Shown: in pieces, positions 56,036-64,000 of the stretch
Position numbering within the stretch: the first letter of the stretch is position 1
How the letters are laid out: the number at the start of each line of letters is the position of its first letter
Made by a program: the position numbers and the translations under genes
Origin: Trebonia sp963811335
Lineage (GTDB): Bacteria > Actinomycetota > Actinomycetes > Streptosporangiales > Streptosporangiaceae
Reading direction: 5' to 3'
Assembly (NCBI GenBank): GCA_963811335.1
Contig: CAWERB010000023.1
Location: forward strand, 372,001 to 436,000
DNA length: 64,000 nucleotides
Notes under the pieces: generated by a model
What the model saw: the letters and a program-made list of their open reading frames with translations, nothing else
Databases searched by the model: none
Told to the model about the DNA's origin: nothing

Positions 56036-57256
56036 ATGGCTATCTTCAACCCGGCTGCGGCCGAGGCCGCCCATGGCGAGGCCGCGTCCCTGGTCGGCAT
56101 CGCGCGCTCCCTCGAGCCGCTCATCAGGGAGCACGCGCAGGCCATCGAGGAGGGGCGCATCCCGCCGGCGCTGGTGGCGGCGCTGTATGACTCCGGTGTC
56201 TTCCGGGCGATGCTCCCGCGGGAGGTCGGCGGCCTGGAGGCCGAGCCGTCTGAGTGGCTCGCGATGGTCGAGGAGCTGACCCGGATCAGCGCGTCGGTCG
56301 GCTGGCTGGCGTTCATCCAGTCAGGTGTGGGCCTGACGTTCCTCGACCCGGAGCGGTTCGAGCGTTTCCGACAGCGAGGGGGCGGGCGGCTGATCCTGGC
56401 GATGAGCCTGGGCCGGATCGGCGGGCAGGCGGTCAGGGCCGACGGCGGCTACCGCATCACCGGCCGGTGGCCGTTCGCGAGCGGTTCTCCCTTCGCCACC
56501 TGGCTCGGCGGGATGTCGGTCGTCTGCGGCAGCGACGGATCACCGCTCGCGGACGCCAGCGGCCAGCCGCAGCGCCTGCTCGCGATATGGCCCGCCGACC
56601 AGGCCCGCCTCATCGACACCTGGGATGGCCTTGGCCTGCGCGGCACGGGAAGCGGCGACTTCGAGATAGCGGACCTGTTCGTCCCCGACGAGCAGGTCAA
56701 CCCGGGGTTCTACGGCCCGCCCGCGTACGACCGTGCGCTTTTCCGTATCAAGGAAATGCCGGAAGTAGGGCACGGCGCGCACGCGCTCGGCATCGCGTCC
56801 GCCGCCCTCGAGGCGTTCACCGGCGCCGTCAACGCCAGGCCGGCCCAGGGGTCGGCGCGGCAGCAGGCGATGGGGCACCAGCAGGCGCACCAGATCGCGT
56901 TCGCCCGCGCCGACGCCCTGGTCCGCGCCGCGCGGGCCCTGCTGCACGACACCGTCCGCGCCGCCTACCACGACGCGGGCATGCACCCTGAACTGTCACT
57001 CGAACTGCGCGTCCGCCTGCGCGAGGCGAACATCTTCGCGGTCCGGTCAGCGAAAGAGGCGGTGGGCCTCATCTTCGACATGGCCGGGTCGGGCGCCGTG
57101 TACCGGGGACGCCCGATCGAGCAGGCGTTCCGCGACATTAGCACCGCGGCCAACCACACCAACTACCTCGAAACGGCCTACGCCGCAGTCGGCTCCTACT
57201 ACCTGACCAGGGACCGCGCAGAAGGCCCCGACATCGCCGGACGGCCGTTCTTCTAA
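56036..57256 (+). CDS. acyl-CoA dehydrogenase-like flavin-dependent monooxygenase (HsaA-type)
   Basis: About 406 residues of the acyl-CoA dehydrogenase fold in the branch that works as a two-component FMNH2-dependent monooxygenase. N-terminal helices are SLEPLIREHAQAIEEGRIPP, ALVAALYDSGVFRAMLPREV with GG; the middle beta domain has GGYRITGRWPFASGSPFATW, DTWDGLGLRGTGSGDFEIAD and LFVPDEQV; the C-terminal helices have AKEAVGLIFDMAGSGAVYRG, PIEQAFRDISTAANHTNYLE. GGAGGAACGTG just before the ATG at 56036 fixes the start. No reductase partner is adjacent. Substrate probably aromatic or polyketide-like, by family. Confidence 0.88.
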   Translation: MAIFNPAAAEAAHGEAASLVGIARSLEPLIREHAQAIEEGRIPPALVAALYDSGVFRAMLPREVGGLEAEPSEWLAMVEELTRISASVGWLAFIQSGVGLTFLDPERFERFRQRGGGRLILAMSLGRIGGQAVRADGGYRITGRWPFASGSPFATWLGGMSVVCGSDGSPLADASGQPQRLLAIWPADQARLIDTWDGLGLRGTGSGDFEIADLFVPDEQVNPGFYGPPAYDRALFRIKEMPEVGHGAHALGIASAALEAFTGAVNARPAQGSARQQAMGHQQAHQIAFARADALVRAARALLHDTVRAAYHDAGMHPELSLELRVRLREANIFAVRSAKEAVGLIFDMAGSGAVYRGRPIEQAFRDISTAANHTNYLETAYAAVGSYYLTRDRAEGPDIAGRPFF

Positions 57257-57288
57257 GCCAAGGCGGGGATTTACCGGTAAACATTCAC

Positions 57289-58920
57289 CTTGCCGTTTAA
57301 CCTGTCTGTTTTGTCTTTTTTGGTGGCTTGCCGGCTGGCTTGTAGGTTCTTGCGGGGCGCTTGCGGACGGGGTGGCGGGGTGCCTTGTGCTTGTTCTTGG
57401 AGCCTGTGGGGCGGCCGGGGCCGGGGCGGGTGGTTTTCGCGGCGCTGGCGGGGGTGCCGGCGGCGTGGCGGGCGCCGCGGAATGCGGCGCGGACCCGGCC
57501 GGGGGTCATGGCCTCGGGGTAGCCGGGGCCCTGGGGGCGCTGCCAGGGCAGGCGGGCGGCGGCGGCCAGCGGGCGGGCGAGGTGGAGCTGGGCGTGGCAG
57601 GCGATCAGGAGCCAGGTCCAGCGGTCGGCGGCGGCCGGGTCGCGGAGCGCGGGCTTGTCCCAGCCGAGCTGGACCTGGCGCAGGAAGCGGAAGGCGTGCT
57701 CGAGGTCGAAGCGGCGCAGGTAGGACTGCCACAAGGTGGCGGTGGCGGCCTCGTCGGAGCCGGCGTGCGGGTCGGAGGCCCAGATCCACATCGGCTCCAG
57801 GCGCCGCTGCCCGGGGGCGGGGCGGGCGGCGGCCAGCCGGATGAGGGTGCCCTCGATGACGGGGTACTCCTTCAGCGGCGGCCAGTCGTCCCAGCCGGCG
57901 CCGCGGTGCAGGGCCTGGTGGACGCGGGGCCAGGCCAGGACGCGCAGGTCCCCGTGGCGGGCCGACGGCGCCCGGGCGTCCGTGCCGGGGGCGGGCCAGG
58001 TCGCCGGGTCGGCGCAGCGCAGGGCCGGCCCGTGCCGGGCCGGGCGCCCCCGGGTGCCGGGGGCCCTGGGCGGCGCGGGGCGCGGAACACCCGGTCGGAC
58101 CGGACCCGGGCCACGACGGTGACGGGCAGGTCCCGCAGCAGCCAGGCCAGCTGGACCGGGCTGTAGTGCGCGTCCATCATGACGAGGATGGGAGGGTCGC
58201 CGTCGCGCCAGTGGCCGGCCGCGATCAGCCGGGTGACGACCTCGCGCAGCTGCGCGGCGGTCACCAGCGCGCTCGTCGTCGACCGGGCCCAGCCGGACCG
58301 CGTCCAGCAGCAGCGCCCACGACGAGGCGGCCCGGCGACAGCGCGGCGACGAACGAGTACGGCCACCCGGGCGCGACCCACGCGGCCCGGCCCGCGGCCG
58401 CGCACGTGGCAGTGCACCCGCTCGGGGCTGGTGGCCGCGTCCGGCCGCAGCCAGGCGACACGTCCACCGCCAGCCGGATCCGCCCGTCGCCCCAGGCCGG
58501 CAGCGGCAGCCCGGCCAGCGCCCGCCGCAGCCGCCCGATGTCGACGCCGCCCGCGCTGACGGCGTCGTAGACCCCGCCGTGCCCCCGCCCGGCCTCCGGC
58601 ACCAGCGACAGCCGGGCCAGGTCCGTCACCCGCCCCCCGAGCACAGCACCGCGTCGCCCAGGCAGAACAGGCCGTCCCGCCGCGACGTTAGGCAGCGGTA
58701 CAGCTCATCCCGGAACCCGCCAGCCGGGCCGCCGCCGGCATCGATTGCGCGGGCGCGCCAGGACGTGAGAGCGTGGCATTCACGGCCGTTTCCCTCTCCT
58801 GCTGCGGATGTGTGGTAACACCCAGCATGAGGGAAACGGCCGCACACGTACAGCAACCAGAACAAAAGACCGACTTGAACAGCTAGCCACGCATATGACC
58901 GAAATTGGTTAAACGGCAAG
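57289..58920 (-). mobile_element. insertion sequence with 14-bp perfect terminal inverted repeats
   Basis: CTTGCCGTTTAACC (57289-57302) and GGTTAAACGGCAAG (58907-58920) are perfect inverted repeats flanking a decayed DDE-type transposase gene, about 1.63 kb in all. Outside them, both sides carry TTTACCGGTAAA palindromes (57270-57281 and 58997-59008), so the true ends may lie further out. No clear target-site duplication was found. Confidence 0.75.
57297..58810 (-). pseudogene. transposase of the insertion sequence, spread over at least four frames
   Basis: Pieces in order: GGFRDELYRCLTSRRDGLFC, LGDAVLC (58720-58630); RVTDLARLSLVPEAGRGHGG, VYDAVSAGGVDIGRLRRALA, RIRLAVDVSP (58625-58450); PYSFVAAL; VTAAQLREVVTRLIAAGHWR, PILVMMDAHYSPVQLAWLL, VVARVRSDRVFR (58270-58090); WQSYLRRFDLEHAFRFLRQV, ADRWTWLLIACHAQLHLARP and a basic tail GRPTGSKNKHKAPRHPVRK (57791-57297). 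This is the domain order of a transposase family common in actinomycetes with an RNase-H/DDE core (first Asp in LAVDVS, second in MMDAHY). Frame changes at several places make it inactive as written. Confidence 0.8.
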
Positions 58921-59010
58921 TTCACGACACGTAAATAAAAAGCGTCGAGGGCGGCGTTTGTTTACATCGAGTGAAAAGTTTACCGGCTGATAAGAGTTTA
59001 CCGGTAAAAC
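58921..59010 (-). repeat. AT-rich structured element, copy C, abutting the insertion sequence
   Basis: On the minus strand it reads CGCGTTTTACCGGTAAACTC, then CCGGTAAACTTTTCACTCG, a GTAAACAAACGC / GCTTTTTATTTAC imperfect stem and the GTGAACTTGCCGTTTAACC insertion-sequence end. The GGTAAACTTTTCAC core matches copy A at 11571-11584 and copy B at 59107-59175. So this repeat is physically linked to the insertion sequence end. Confidence 0.6.
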
Positions 59011-59104
59011 GCGTACTTAAGAGGCGCGTGGTGCCGCAGTGCCCGGGTCCCGGCTGCGAGCGCGCCGCCGACTCTCTGTCAGGCACCCCAAACTTTACGG
59101 CATT

Positions 59105-59178
59105 GCGTGTGGAACGCTTTTTCTTTCCCTCGGGTAAGAAAAGTTTACCTGTCGTGGAAATTCACCGGTAACCCGCGT
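59105..59178 (-). repeat. AT-rich structured element, copy B
   Basis: On the minus strand ACCGGTGAATTTCCACGACA, GGTAAACTTTTCTTACCCGA, GGGAAAGAAAAAGCGTTCC aligns over about 60 bases with copy A (11552-11610) with few differences. It lies alone between the insertion sequence and the DinB gene. Confidence 0.65.
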
Positions 59179-59211
59179 GCGGCAGGTACGCGTGATACGC
59201 CAGCCCGTCCG

Positions 59212-59808
59212 TTACTGGCCGACGCGGCCGTCGACCCGCTCGCGGAGCAGGTCGGCGTGACCGAGGTGACGGGCGTACTCCTCCACCATGTGGAGGATCA
59301 CCTCGCGCAGCGCGACGGTCGAGCCGTCCTTCATGGGGCGGCGGACGGCCAGGTCAGGCGAGGCGTCGACGTACTGCTGAGCGAAGGCGACCTCCTCGCG
59401 CCAGGCCCGCCACGCGTCGGCCACCACCGCCGGGTCCGGCACCGCGCCCGCCCAGTCGGCGTCCGCGACGTCGTCCGCCCAGTACAGCGGCGGCGCGTCG
59501 GCCTGGGCCAGCACCGCACGGAACCAGTGGCGCTCCACGTCGGCCATGTGCCGGATCAGGCCGAGCAGGGACATGGTGGACGGCGGGACCGAGCGGCGGG
59601 CGAGCTGCTCCGCGTCGAGGCCGTCGCACTTCATCTCCAGCGACAGCCGGTAAGCGCGCAGGTAGTCAAGCAGCGTTGCCCGCTCGCCGTTCAGCTCGTC
59701 CGTCGGCGTGAACCGCGGGTCCTGCGCGGGGTCCATCCACAGGTTGGAATCCGGGCCGACCGCGTTCCAGCGCTGAGGCAGCGTTTCTTCCGTGCTCTCA
59801 TTGGTCAC
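59212..59808 (-). CDS. DinB family protein (DUF664, thiol-dependent transferase fold)
   Basis: A 198-residue four-helix bundle of the DinB/DUF664 type. Conserved helices are ELNGERATLLDYLRAYRLSL, STMSLLGLIRHMADVERHWF and LREVILHMVEEYARHLGHAD. The three His residues (RHMADVERHWF and HLGHAD) match the metal-binding triad of mycothiol- or bacillithiol-dependent enzymes in this fold. Role otherwise unknown. It starts ATG at 59808, divergent from hutU. Confidence 0.9.
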   Translation of the reverse strand: MTNESTEETLPQRWNAVGPDSNLWMDPAQDPRFTPTDELNGERATLLDYLRAYRLSLEMKCDGLDAEQLARRSVPPSTMSLLGLIRHMADVERHWFRAVLAQADAPPLYWADDVADADWAGAVPDPAVVADAWRAWREEVAFAQQYVDASPDLAVRRPMKDGSTVALREVILHMVEEYARHLGHADLLRERVDGRVGQ

Positions 59809-59960
59809 GGGCCCAGCCTGTCATCTCCCGCCCGCGGCGGCCAACCCGGTAAACGCGAGACGCGGGGCCGGCCGGGTGGCATACGCCACCGTTCGGGATG
59901 ATCATGAAAGGCGAGGCCGGCGGCCGTTAGCCGGGCCCGCTGAAGGGGGAATCGGTAGGT

Positions 59961-61619
59961 ATGCAAGGTGCCAGAACAGTCCGCGCCCCGCGCGGCACCA
60001 CGCTCACCGCCCGGTCCTGGCAGACCGAGGCCCCGCTGCGGATGCTGATGAACAACCTCGACCCGGAGGTGGCCGAGCGACCCGACGACCTGGTCGTGTA
60101 CGGCGGCACCGGCCGGGCCGCCCGGTCCTGGCAGGCGTTCGACGCGATCGTGCGCACGCTGACCGAGTTGCGCGAGGACGAGACCATGCTCGTCCAGTCC
60201 GGCAAGCCGGTCGGCGTGATCCGGACCCACGAGTGGGCGCCGCGGGTGCTGATCGCCAACTCCAACCTGGTCGGCGACTGGGCGAACTGGCCGGAGTTCC
60301 GCCGCCTGGAGGCGGCCGGGCTGATCATGTACGGGCAGATGACCGCCGGGTCGTGGATCTACATCGGCACCCAGGGCATCCTGCAGGGCACCTACGAGAC
60401 GTTCGCCGCCGTCGCCGCCAAGCGCTTCGGCGGCACCCTGGCCGGCACGCTCACCGTCACCGGCGGCTGCGGCGGCATGGGCGGCGCGCAGCCGCTCGCC
60501 GTGACGCTGAACGACGGCGTCTGCCTGGTCGTCGACGTCGACCCGGTGCGGCTCGCCCGGCGGGTGGAGACCAGGTACCTCGACGTCGTCGCCGAAGACC
60601 TGCTCGCCGCGCTGCACCTGTGCCTGGCGGCCAAGAACGAGCGGAAGGCGCTGTCGGTCGGGCTGGTCGGCAACTGCGCGACCGTGCTGCCCGAACTGCT
60701 GCGCCGCGGCGTCGAGGTGGACATCGTCACCGACCAGACCTCCGCGCACGACCCGCTGTCCTACCTGCCGCAGGACGTGTCGCTCGACGACTGGCACGAC
60801 TACGCGGACAAGAAGCCGACGGAGTTCACCGAACGGGCGCGTGCGTCGATGGCCACGCACGTCGAGGCCATGGTCGGCTTCCAGGACGCCGGCGCCGAGG
60901 TGTTCGACTACGGGAACTCGATCAGGGACGAGGCGCGGCTCGGCGGCTACGGCCGCGCGTTCGCGTTCCCCGGGTTCGTCCCCGCGTACATCCGGCCGCT
61001 GTTCGCCGCGGGGAAGGGCCCGTTCCGCTGGGCGGCGCTGTCCGGCGACCCGGCCGACATCCGCGCCACCGACGAGGCGGTGCTGTCCCTGTTCCCCGAC
61101 AACGACCACCTGCACAAGTGGATCAGGTCCGCGCAGGAACGCGTCGCCTACCAGGGGCTGCCCGCCCGGATCTGCTGGCTCGGCTACGGCGAGCGGGACA
61201 CCGCCGGCCTGGCGTTCAACGACCTGGTCGCGGCCGGGGAGGTCCGCGCGCCCATCGTCATCGGCCGCGACCACCTGGACGCCGGGTCGGTCGCCTCCCC
61301 CTACCGGGAGACCGAGTCGATGGCCGACGGCTCCGACGCGATCGCCGACTGGCCGGTGCTCAACGCGCTGACCTCCACCGCGTCCGGCGCCACCTGGGTG
61401 TCGTTCCACCACGGCGGCGGCGTCGGCATCGGCCGGTCACTGCACGCCGGGCAGGTATGCGTCGCGGACGGCACCGCGCTCGCCGCGGCGAAGATCGCCC
61501 GGGTGCTGTCCAACGACCCCGGCCTCGGCGTGCTGCGGCACATCGACTCCGGCGACGCCCCGTACGGCGAGGAGACCCTCGCCGCCAACCCGGAGGGCGG
61601 CGTCCGCCTCCCGTCCTAG
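59961..61619 (+). CDS. hutU: urocanate hydratase
   Basis: NAD-dependent hydration of urocanate to imidazolone propionate, second step of histidine catabolism, cytosolic. 552 residues, the full family length. Blocks: LMNNLDPEVAERPDDLVVYG, GGTGRAARSWQAFDAIVRTL, MLVQSGKPVGVIRTHEWAPR, YIGTQGILQGTYETF, the NAD-binding TVTGGCGGMGGAQPLAVTLN, DQTSAHDPLSYLPQDV, FPGFVPAYIRPLFAAGKGPF and WVSFHHGGGVGIGRSLHAGQ. The ATG at 59961 has an AGGGGG sequence about 14 bases before. hutH is 8.6 kb upstream, and the later hut genes are not in the window. A 51-bp duplication covers its stop codon. Confidence 0.95.
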   Translation: MQGARTVRAPRGTTLTARSWQTEAPLRMLMNNLDPEVAERPDDLVVYGGTGRAARSWQAFDAIVRTLTELREDETMLVQSGKPVGVIRTHEWAPRVLIANSNLVGDWANWPEFRRLEAAGLIMYGQMTAGSWIYIGTQGILQGTYETFAAVAAKRFGGTLAGTLTVTGGCGGMGGAQPLAVTLNDGVCLVVDVDPVRLARRVETRYLDVVAEDLLAALHLCLAAKNERKALSVGLVGNCATVLPELLRRGVEVDIVTDQTSAHDPLSYLPQDVSLDDWHDYADKKPTEFTERARASMATHVEAMVGFQDAGAEVFDYGNSIRDEARLGGYGRAFAFPGFVPAYIRPLFAAGKGPFRWAALSGDPADIRATDEAVLSLFPDNDHLHKWIRSAQERVAYQGLPARICWLGYGERDTAGLAFNDLVAAGEVRAPIVIGRDHLDAGSVASPYRETESMADGSDAIADWPVLNALTSTASGATWVSFHHGGGVGIGRSLHAGQVCVADGTALAAAKIARVLSNDPGLGVLRHIDSGDAPYGEETLAANPEGGVRLPS

Positions 61620-61685
61620 CGGGGTACCCGCAATGCCAACCCGGAAGGCGGTGTCCGCCTCCCGTCCTAGCGGGGTACCCGCAAT
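61584..61685 (+). repeat. 51-bp tandem duplication across the hutU stop
   Basis: 61584-61634 and 61635-61685 are two copies differing at two positions. The first contains the last codons of hutU (NPEGGVRLPS and stop) plus 15 following bases. The second repeats these codons after the stop. Confidence 0.85.
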
Positions 61686-61756
61686 TCGGCGTCCCGTCCG
61701 GCCGGCCGGATTAAACCTTGATCACGGGAAGCAATATCGACGTTGATGATAATCTC

Positions 61757-61778
61757 AGCCGGTCCCGGCAGGACCGGC
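61757..61778. terminator. hairpin between hutU and the glycoside hydrolase gene
   Basis: GCCGGTCC and GGACCGGC are perfect 8-bp arms around CGGCA. It may end hutU transcription or be an operator dyad for the gene at 61843. Confidence 0.45.
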
Positions 61779-61842
61779 ACTTAGAACCAGCGTCGATTCA
61801 TCGACATCGACCCGAAATGTACCCTCACGGACGGGGATGATC

Positions 61843-63309
61843 ATGAGCGTAAGGCGATACCTGCATGCATTCGCGCTTTTTGTTCCCATAGCGTGCGCAG
61901 CCTGGGCAATGCCGACACATCACGCTACGGCGGTAACTAGCGGAGTAACTCTCGGCGCGGACCCACTGGGCACGAATGCGGATCCTCCGGAACAGCCGGA
62001 CACCAACCCCGCGGCCCGGAAAAATATCGAGACCTGGATTAAGGCCCTCGGACCTTCAACGTCGTTCAGGTACGGTGGCGGGGCATGGGCCGACGCCTAC
62101 GACTGGCAAACCAATGTCGACACCTACGCCGCGGCGCAGAACAGGGTCCAGAGCAATGACTTCACGCTAGGCCACGGGTACGCCAGTAATTCCCTGGATT
62201 ACCTGGACTTCGACTCCTACATGTCGGAGGTCAAAGCGGACGGGGCGCAAGGGCTGGTGACCGTCAACTACGGGTCCGGCACGCCGGAGCTCGCGGCCGC
62301 GTGGGCTAAATGGATCGTCGCGCAGCATGATCCGGTCACTCAGTTCAACATCGGAAACGAGCCCTACGGATGCGGGGAAGTGAACTTCCCGATCACTACA
62401 CCGCCGGCCAACTACACCGGATGGGAGCCGAACACCACGTACGGCTGCGCGCAGTACACCATGGGTTCCATTCCAGGGATGCAGCTGATCGCGCAGTCGT
62501 TCATCGCGCACGGGCCAGCGTTCATGACCGCCATCAAGCAAGCGGACCCGAACGCCGTCATCGTCCTCCCGTACGCGATAAGCCCGCCGCATAACTCCGG
62601 TTACGTATGGAATGACGCGGTGATGCCGGCCCTGCGGGGCGATTACCAGGGAATCGATGTTCTCTGGTACCCGTCTTTCACCACGACCCAAGAGCCAGAT
62701 TCGAAGATCCTTTCATACCTGACGGATATCCCGGCGCGGGCGGCGGCGATCAAGGCCGACATCGCGAATTACTCCCCTGGCGTGTTCTGGATGATCGGTG
62801 AGACCAACTCGTCCAACAAGGCCACGATGACGCCGGACAAGCCGCTCGGCGCGGTGTTCGCCGCGGGCGACGCGCTGTCCTGGCTCGCGCAAGGCGCCGC
62901 AACCGTCGACTGGTGGCAGCAAGCCGACGCGCAGAACAGCGGCGGTAGCCGTACCAACCCCTCCTACAGCCTGTTCGACAACGACGGGAACCCGCAGACG
63001 CCGTACTGGGGCTGGCTGCTCGCCTCGAAGCTGGCTCAGCCTGGCGCGGTGCTGAGTGCCGATGCCGCCAATACGAATGCGACGATGCTCGCGTTCAGCT
63101 CGACGCTGGCCAACGGGCATCAGGCGGAGGCCTACATCAACCTCAGCACGACATCGAGCGGAACCGTCACCACCCCGTTTAACCCGGGATCGGGAGCGCT
63201 CACCGAGTGGCAGTACAGCAACCAGAACCCGGCCGTTACCAAGCAAACGTCTGCGCCGTCGCCGTCCATGACGGTGCCGCCGGAGTCGGTGACCGTGCTT
63301 GAGCAATGA
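61843..63309 (+). CDS. secreted glycoside hydrolase-like protein (clan GH-A fold, arabinofuranosidase-like)
   Basis: About 488 residues. The signal peptide is VRRYLHAFALFVPIACAAWA and ends near HHATA. The mature part has a TIM-barrel pattern: TSFRYGGGAWADAYDWQTNV, QGLVTVNYGSGTPELAAAWA, then TQFNIGNEPYGCGE with the likely acid/base Glu near residue 172, and SPGVFWMIGETNSSNKATMT with the likely nucleophile Glu near 318. A C-terminal beta domain follows (ATMLAFSSTLANGHQAEAYI). The NE and GE positions fit clan GH-A families such as GH51/GH39/GH79. Exact family not settled. AT content is a little higher than its neighbours. Confidence 0.75.
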   Translation: MSVRRYLHAFALFVPIACAAWAMPTHHATAVTSGVTLGADPLGTNADPPEQPDTNPAARKNIETWIKALGPSTSFRYGGGAWADAYDWQTNVDTYAAAQNRVQSNDFTLGHGYASNSLDYLDFDSYMSEVKADGAQGLVTVNYGSGTPELAAAWAKWIVAQHDPVTQFNIGNEPYGCGEVNFPITTPPANYTGWEPNTTYGCAQYTMGSIPGMQLIAQSFIAHGPAFMTAIKQADPNAVIVLPYAISPPHNSGYVWNDAVMPALRGDYQGIDVLWYPSFTTTQEPDSKILSYLTDIPARAAAIKADIANYSPGVFWMIGETNSSNKATMTPDKPLGAVFAAGDALSWLAQGAATVDWWQQADAQNSGGSRTNPSYSLFDNDGNPQTPYWGWLLASKLAQPGAVLSADAANTNATMLAFSSTLANGHQAEAYINLSTTSSGTVTTPFNPGSGALTEWQYSNQNPAVTKQTSAPSPSMTVPPESVTVLEQ

Positions 63310-63322
63310 CGGATGAGTGCCG

Positions 63323-64000
63323 TCAGCGCGGGCCGCGGCCCGGGGCGAGCAGGAACTCGGTCAGCGCCTGGTAGTAGGGGGCGATGGTGGTGATGTCGGC
63401 GTACTCGCCGGGGCCGTGCAGCCCGTCGCCGCCGATGCCGAACTCGACGGAGACGATGCCGTGCTCCGCGAAGAAGCACACGTCGCCGCTGCCGTGCCTG
63501 CGCACGAGTTCTCCGGCCTGCCCCTGGCCGCGGGCCGCCGCCCGGAGGGCGGCGATCTCCGGGTGCCGCTCGTCAGCGCGGTACGGCGGGTCGATCCGGT
63601 CGACGACGGCGGTGACGCCAGGCTCGCAGAAGCGCGCCAGGTAGGCGGCGAGCTGCCGCGGGGTTTTACCGTCCACGCCGGGATCGCCGGCGGGGAAGCG
63701 GATGTCCAGCCAGGCCTCGGCCTGGCTGGGCACCTGGTTGAGTGCCCGGTTCCTGGTGTCGACGCGGGCGACGCTCACGGTGGTCCGCCACGCTTCCTGG
63801 CCGGGGACCGGGTAGGCGGCCATGACGGCGTCGATGGCGCGGTTCAGCTTGAGCACCGCGTTATCGCCCAGCCAGGGGTAGGCGCTGTGCGCGCCGCGGC
63901 CTTCCGCGGTGAGCCGGGCGTGGGCAATCCCTTTGCACTCGGTGGCGATTCCCAGCCCGGTGGCCTCGCCGATGACCGCGAACCGCCCGGTGACTCCCTC
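63323..64000 (-). CDS. M20 family metallopeptidase/deacylase (N-terminus outside window)
   Basis: Partial: the frame enters from the right edge at VTGRFAVIGEATGLGIATEC, then KGIAHARLTAEGRGAHSAYP (the start of the dimerisation 'lid' domain with its His), WLGDNAVLKLNRAIDAVM, NQVPSQAEAWLDIRFPAGDP and the C-terminal metal His in FGIGGDGLHGPGEYADI. This is the ArgE/DapE/CPG2 pattern of zinc-dependent deacylases or dipeptidases. The end at 63323 is convergent with the glycoside hydrolase. Substrate cannot be told. Confidence 0.88.
   Translation of the reverse strand, partial: EGVTGRFAVIGEATGLGIATECKGIAHARLTAEGRGAHSAYPWLGDNAVLKLNRAIDAVMAAYPVPGQEAWRTTVSVARVDTRNRALNQVPSQAEAWLDIRFPAGDPGVDGKTPRQLAAYLARFCEPGVTAVVDRIDPPYRADERHPEIAALRAAARGQGQAGELVRRHGSGDVCFFAEHGIVSVEFGIGGDGLHGPGEYADITTIAPYYQALTEFLLAPGRGPR

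Noticed and set aside
59805..61412. 535-codon minus-strand frame opposite hutU
   Set aside because: Antisense shadow of hutU without recognisable domains.

Overview
The window is very GC-rich with strong GC bias at third codon positions. It carries an accessory SecA2, mixed GTG/ATG starts, GAF-ANTAR proteins, a deazaflavin (F420)-type nitroreductase-like protein, HelD and secreted carbohydrate-active enzymes. This points to a soil actinomycete (Actinomycetota, Streptomyces/Streptosporangium-like). The genus cannot be fixed from the sequence alone.

Layout. 1-8.9 kb: SecA2 (running off the left edge), SRPBCC protein, ECF42-type sigma factor, inositol-3-phosphate synthase behind a duplicated operator-like repeat, deazaflavin-dependent oxidoreductase, phytanoyl-CoA dioxygenase and a CehA/McbA-type hydrolase. 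9.1-11.7 kb: a modular secreted GH5 cellulase with its own promoter and terminator, then an AT-rich structured repeat. 11.8-18.3 kb: D-aminoacylase, one intact and two broken aminoglycoside-phosphotransferase-like genes, an overlapping nucleotidyltransferase/SDR pair, a DUF427 protein and an XRE regulator. 18.3-27.7 kb: an MFS exporter read in frame into a membrane protein, a frame-broken esterase, an ABC exporter of the LolD/MacB type and a HelD-like RNA-polymerase remodeller. 27.8-31.6 kb: a large nested hairpin, a TMEM165/GDT1 cation exporter under a manganese (yybP-ykoY) riboswitch, and a UvrA-like ABC ATPase. 31.8-44.2 kb: regulators (two LysR, TetR, MerR), small enzymes, a degenerate tyrosine recombinase, a truncated CDF transporter and a signal-less NMT1/THI5-like protein next to a LysR gene. 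44.2-49.6 kb: a polar-amino-acid ABC transporter co-directional with a gamma-glutamyltransferase-like gene, divergent from a LacI regulator. 49.7-64 kb: histidine ammonia-lyase, a DevS-like kinase, two GAF/ANTAR proteins, an acyl-CoA dehydrogenase-like flavoprotein, a decayed insertion sequence with inverted ends, DinB, urocanate hydratase, a secreted glycoside hydrolase and an M20 peptidase running off the right edge.

How genes fit together: hutH and hutU supply the first two steps of histidine catabolism but lie about 8.6 kb apart. The 48.4-44.2 kb operon looks like uptake plus hydrolysis of gamma-glutamyl compounds. Several regulator/target pairs are divergent with visible palindromic operators.

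Two window-wide patterns matter for any reader. At least a dozen genes need a one- or two-base correction, often in G/C runs, which suggests draft-quality sequence or recent decay. Separately, about ten short gene remnants look like deletion scars, which single-base errors cannot explain. No tRNA, rRNA or CRISPR array was seen.
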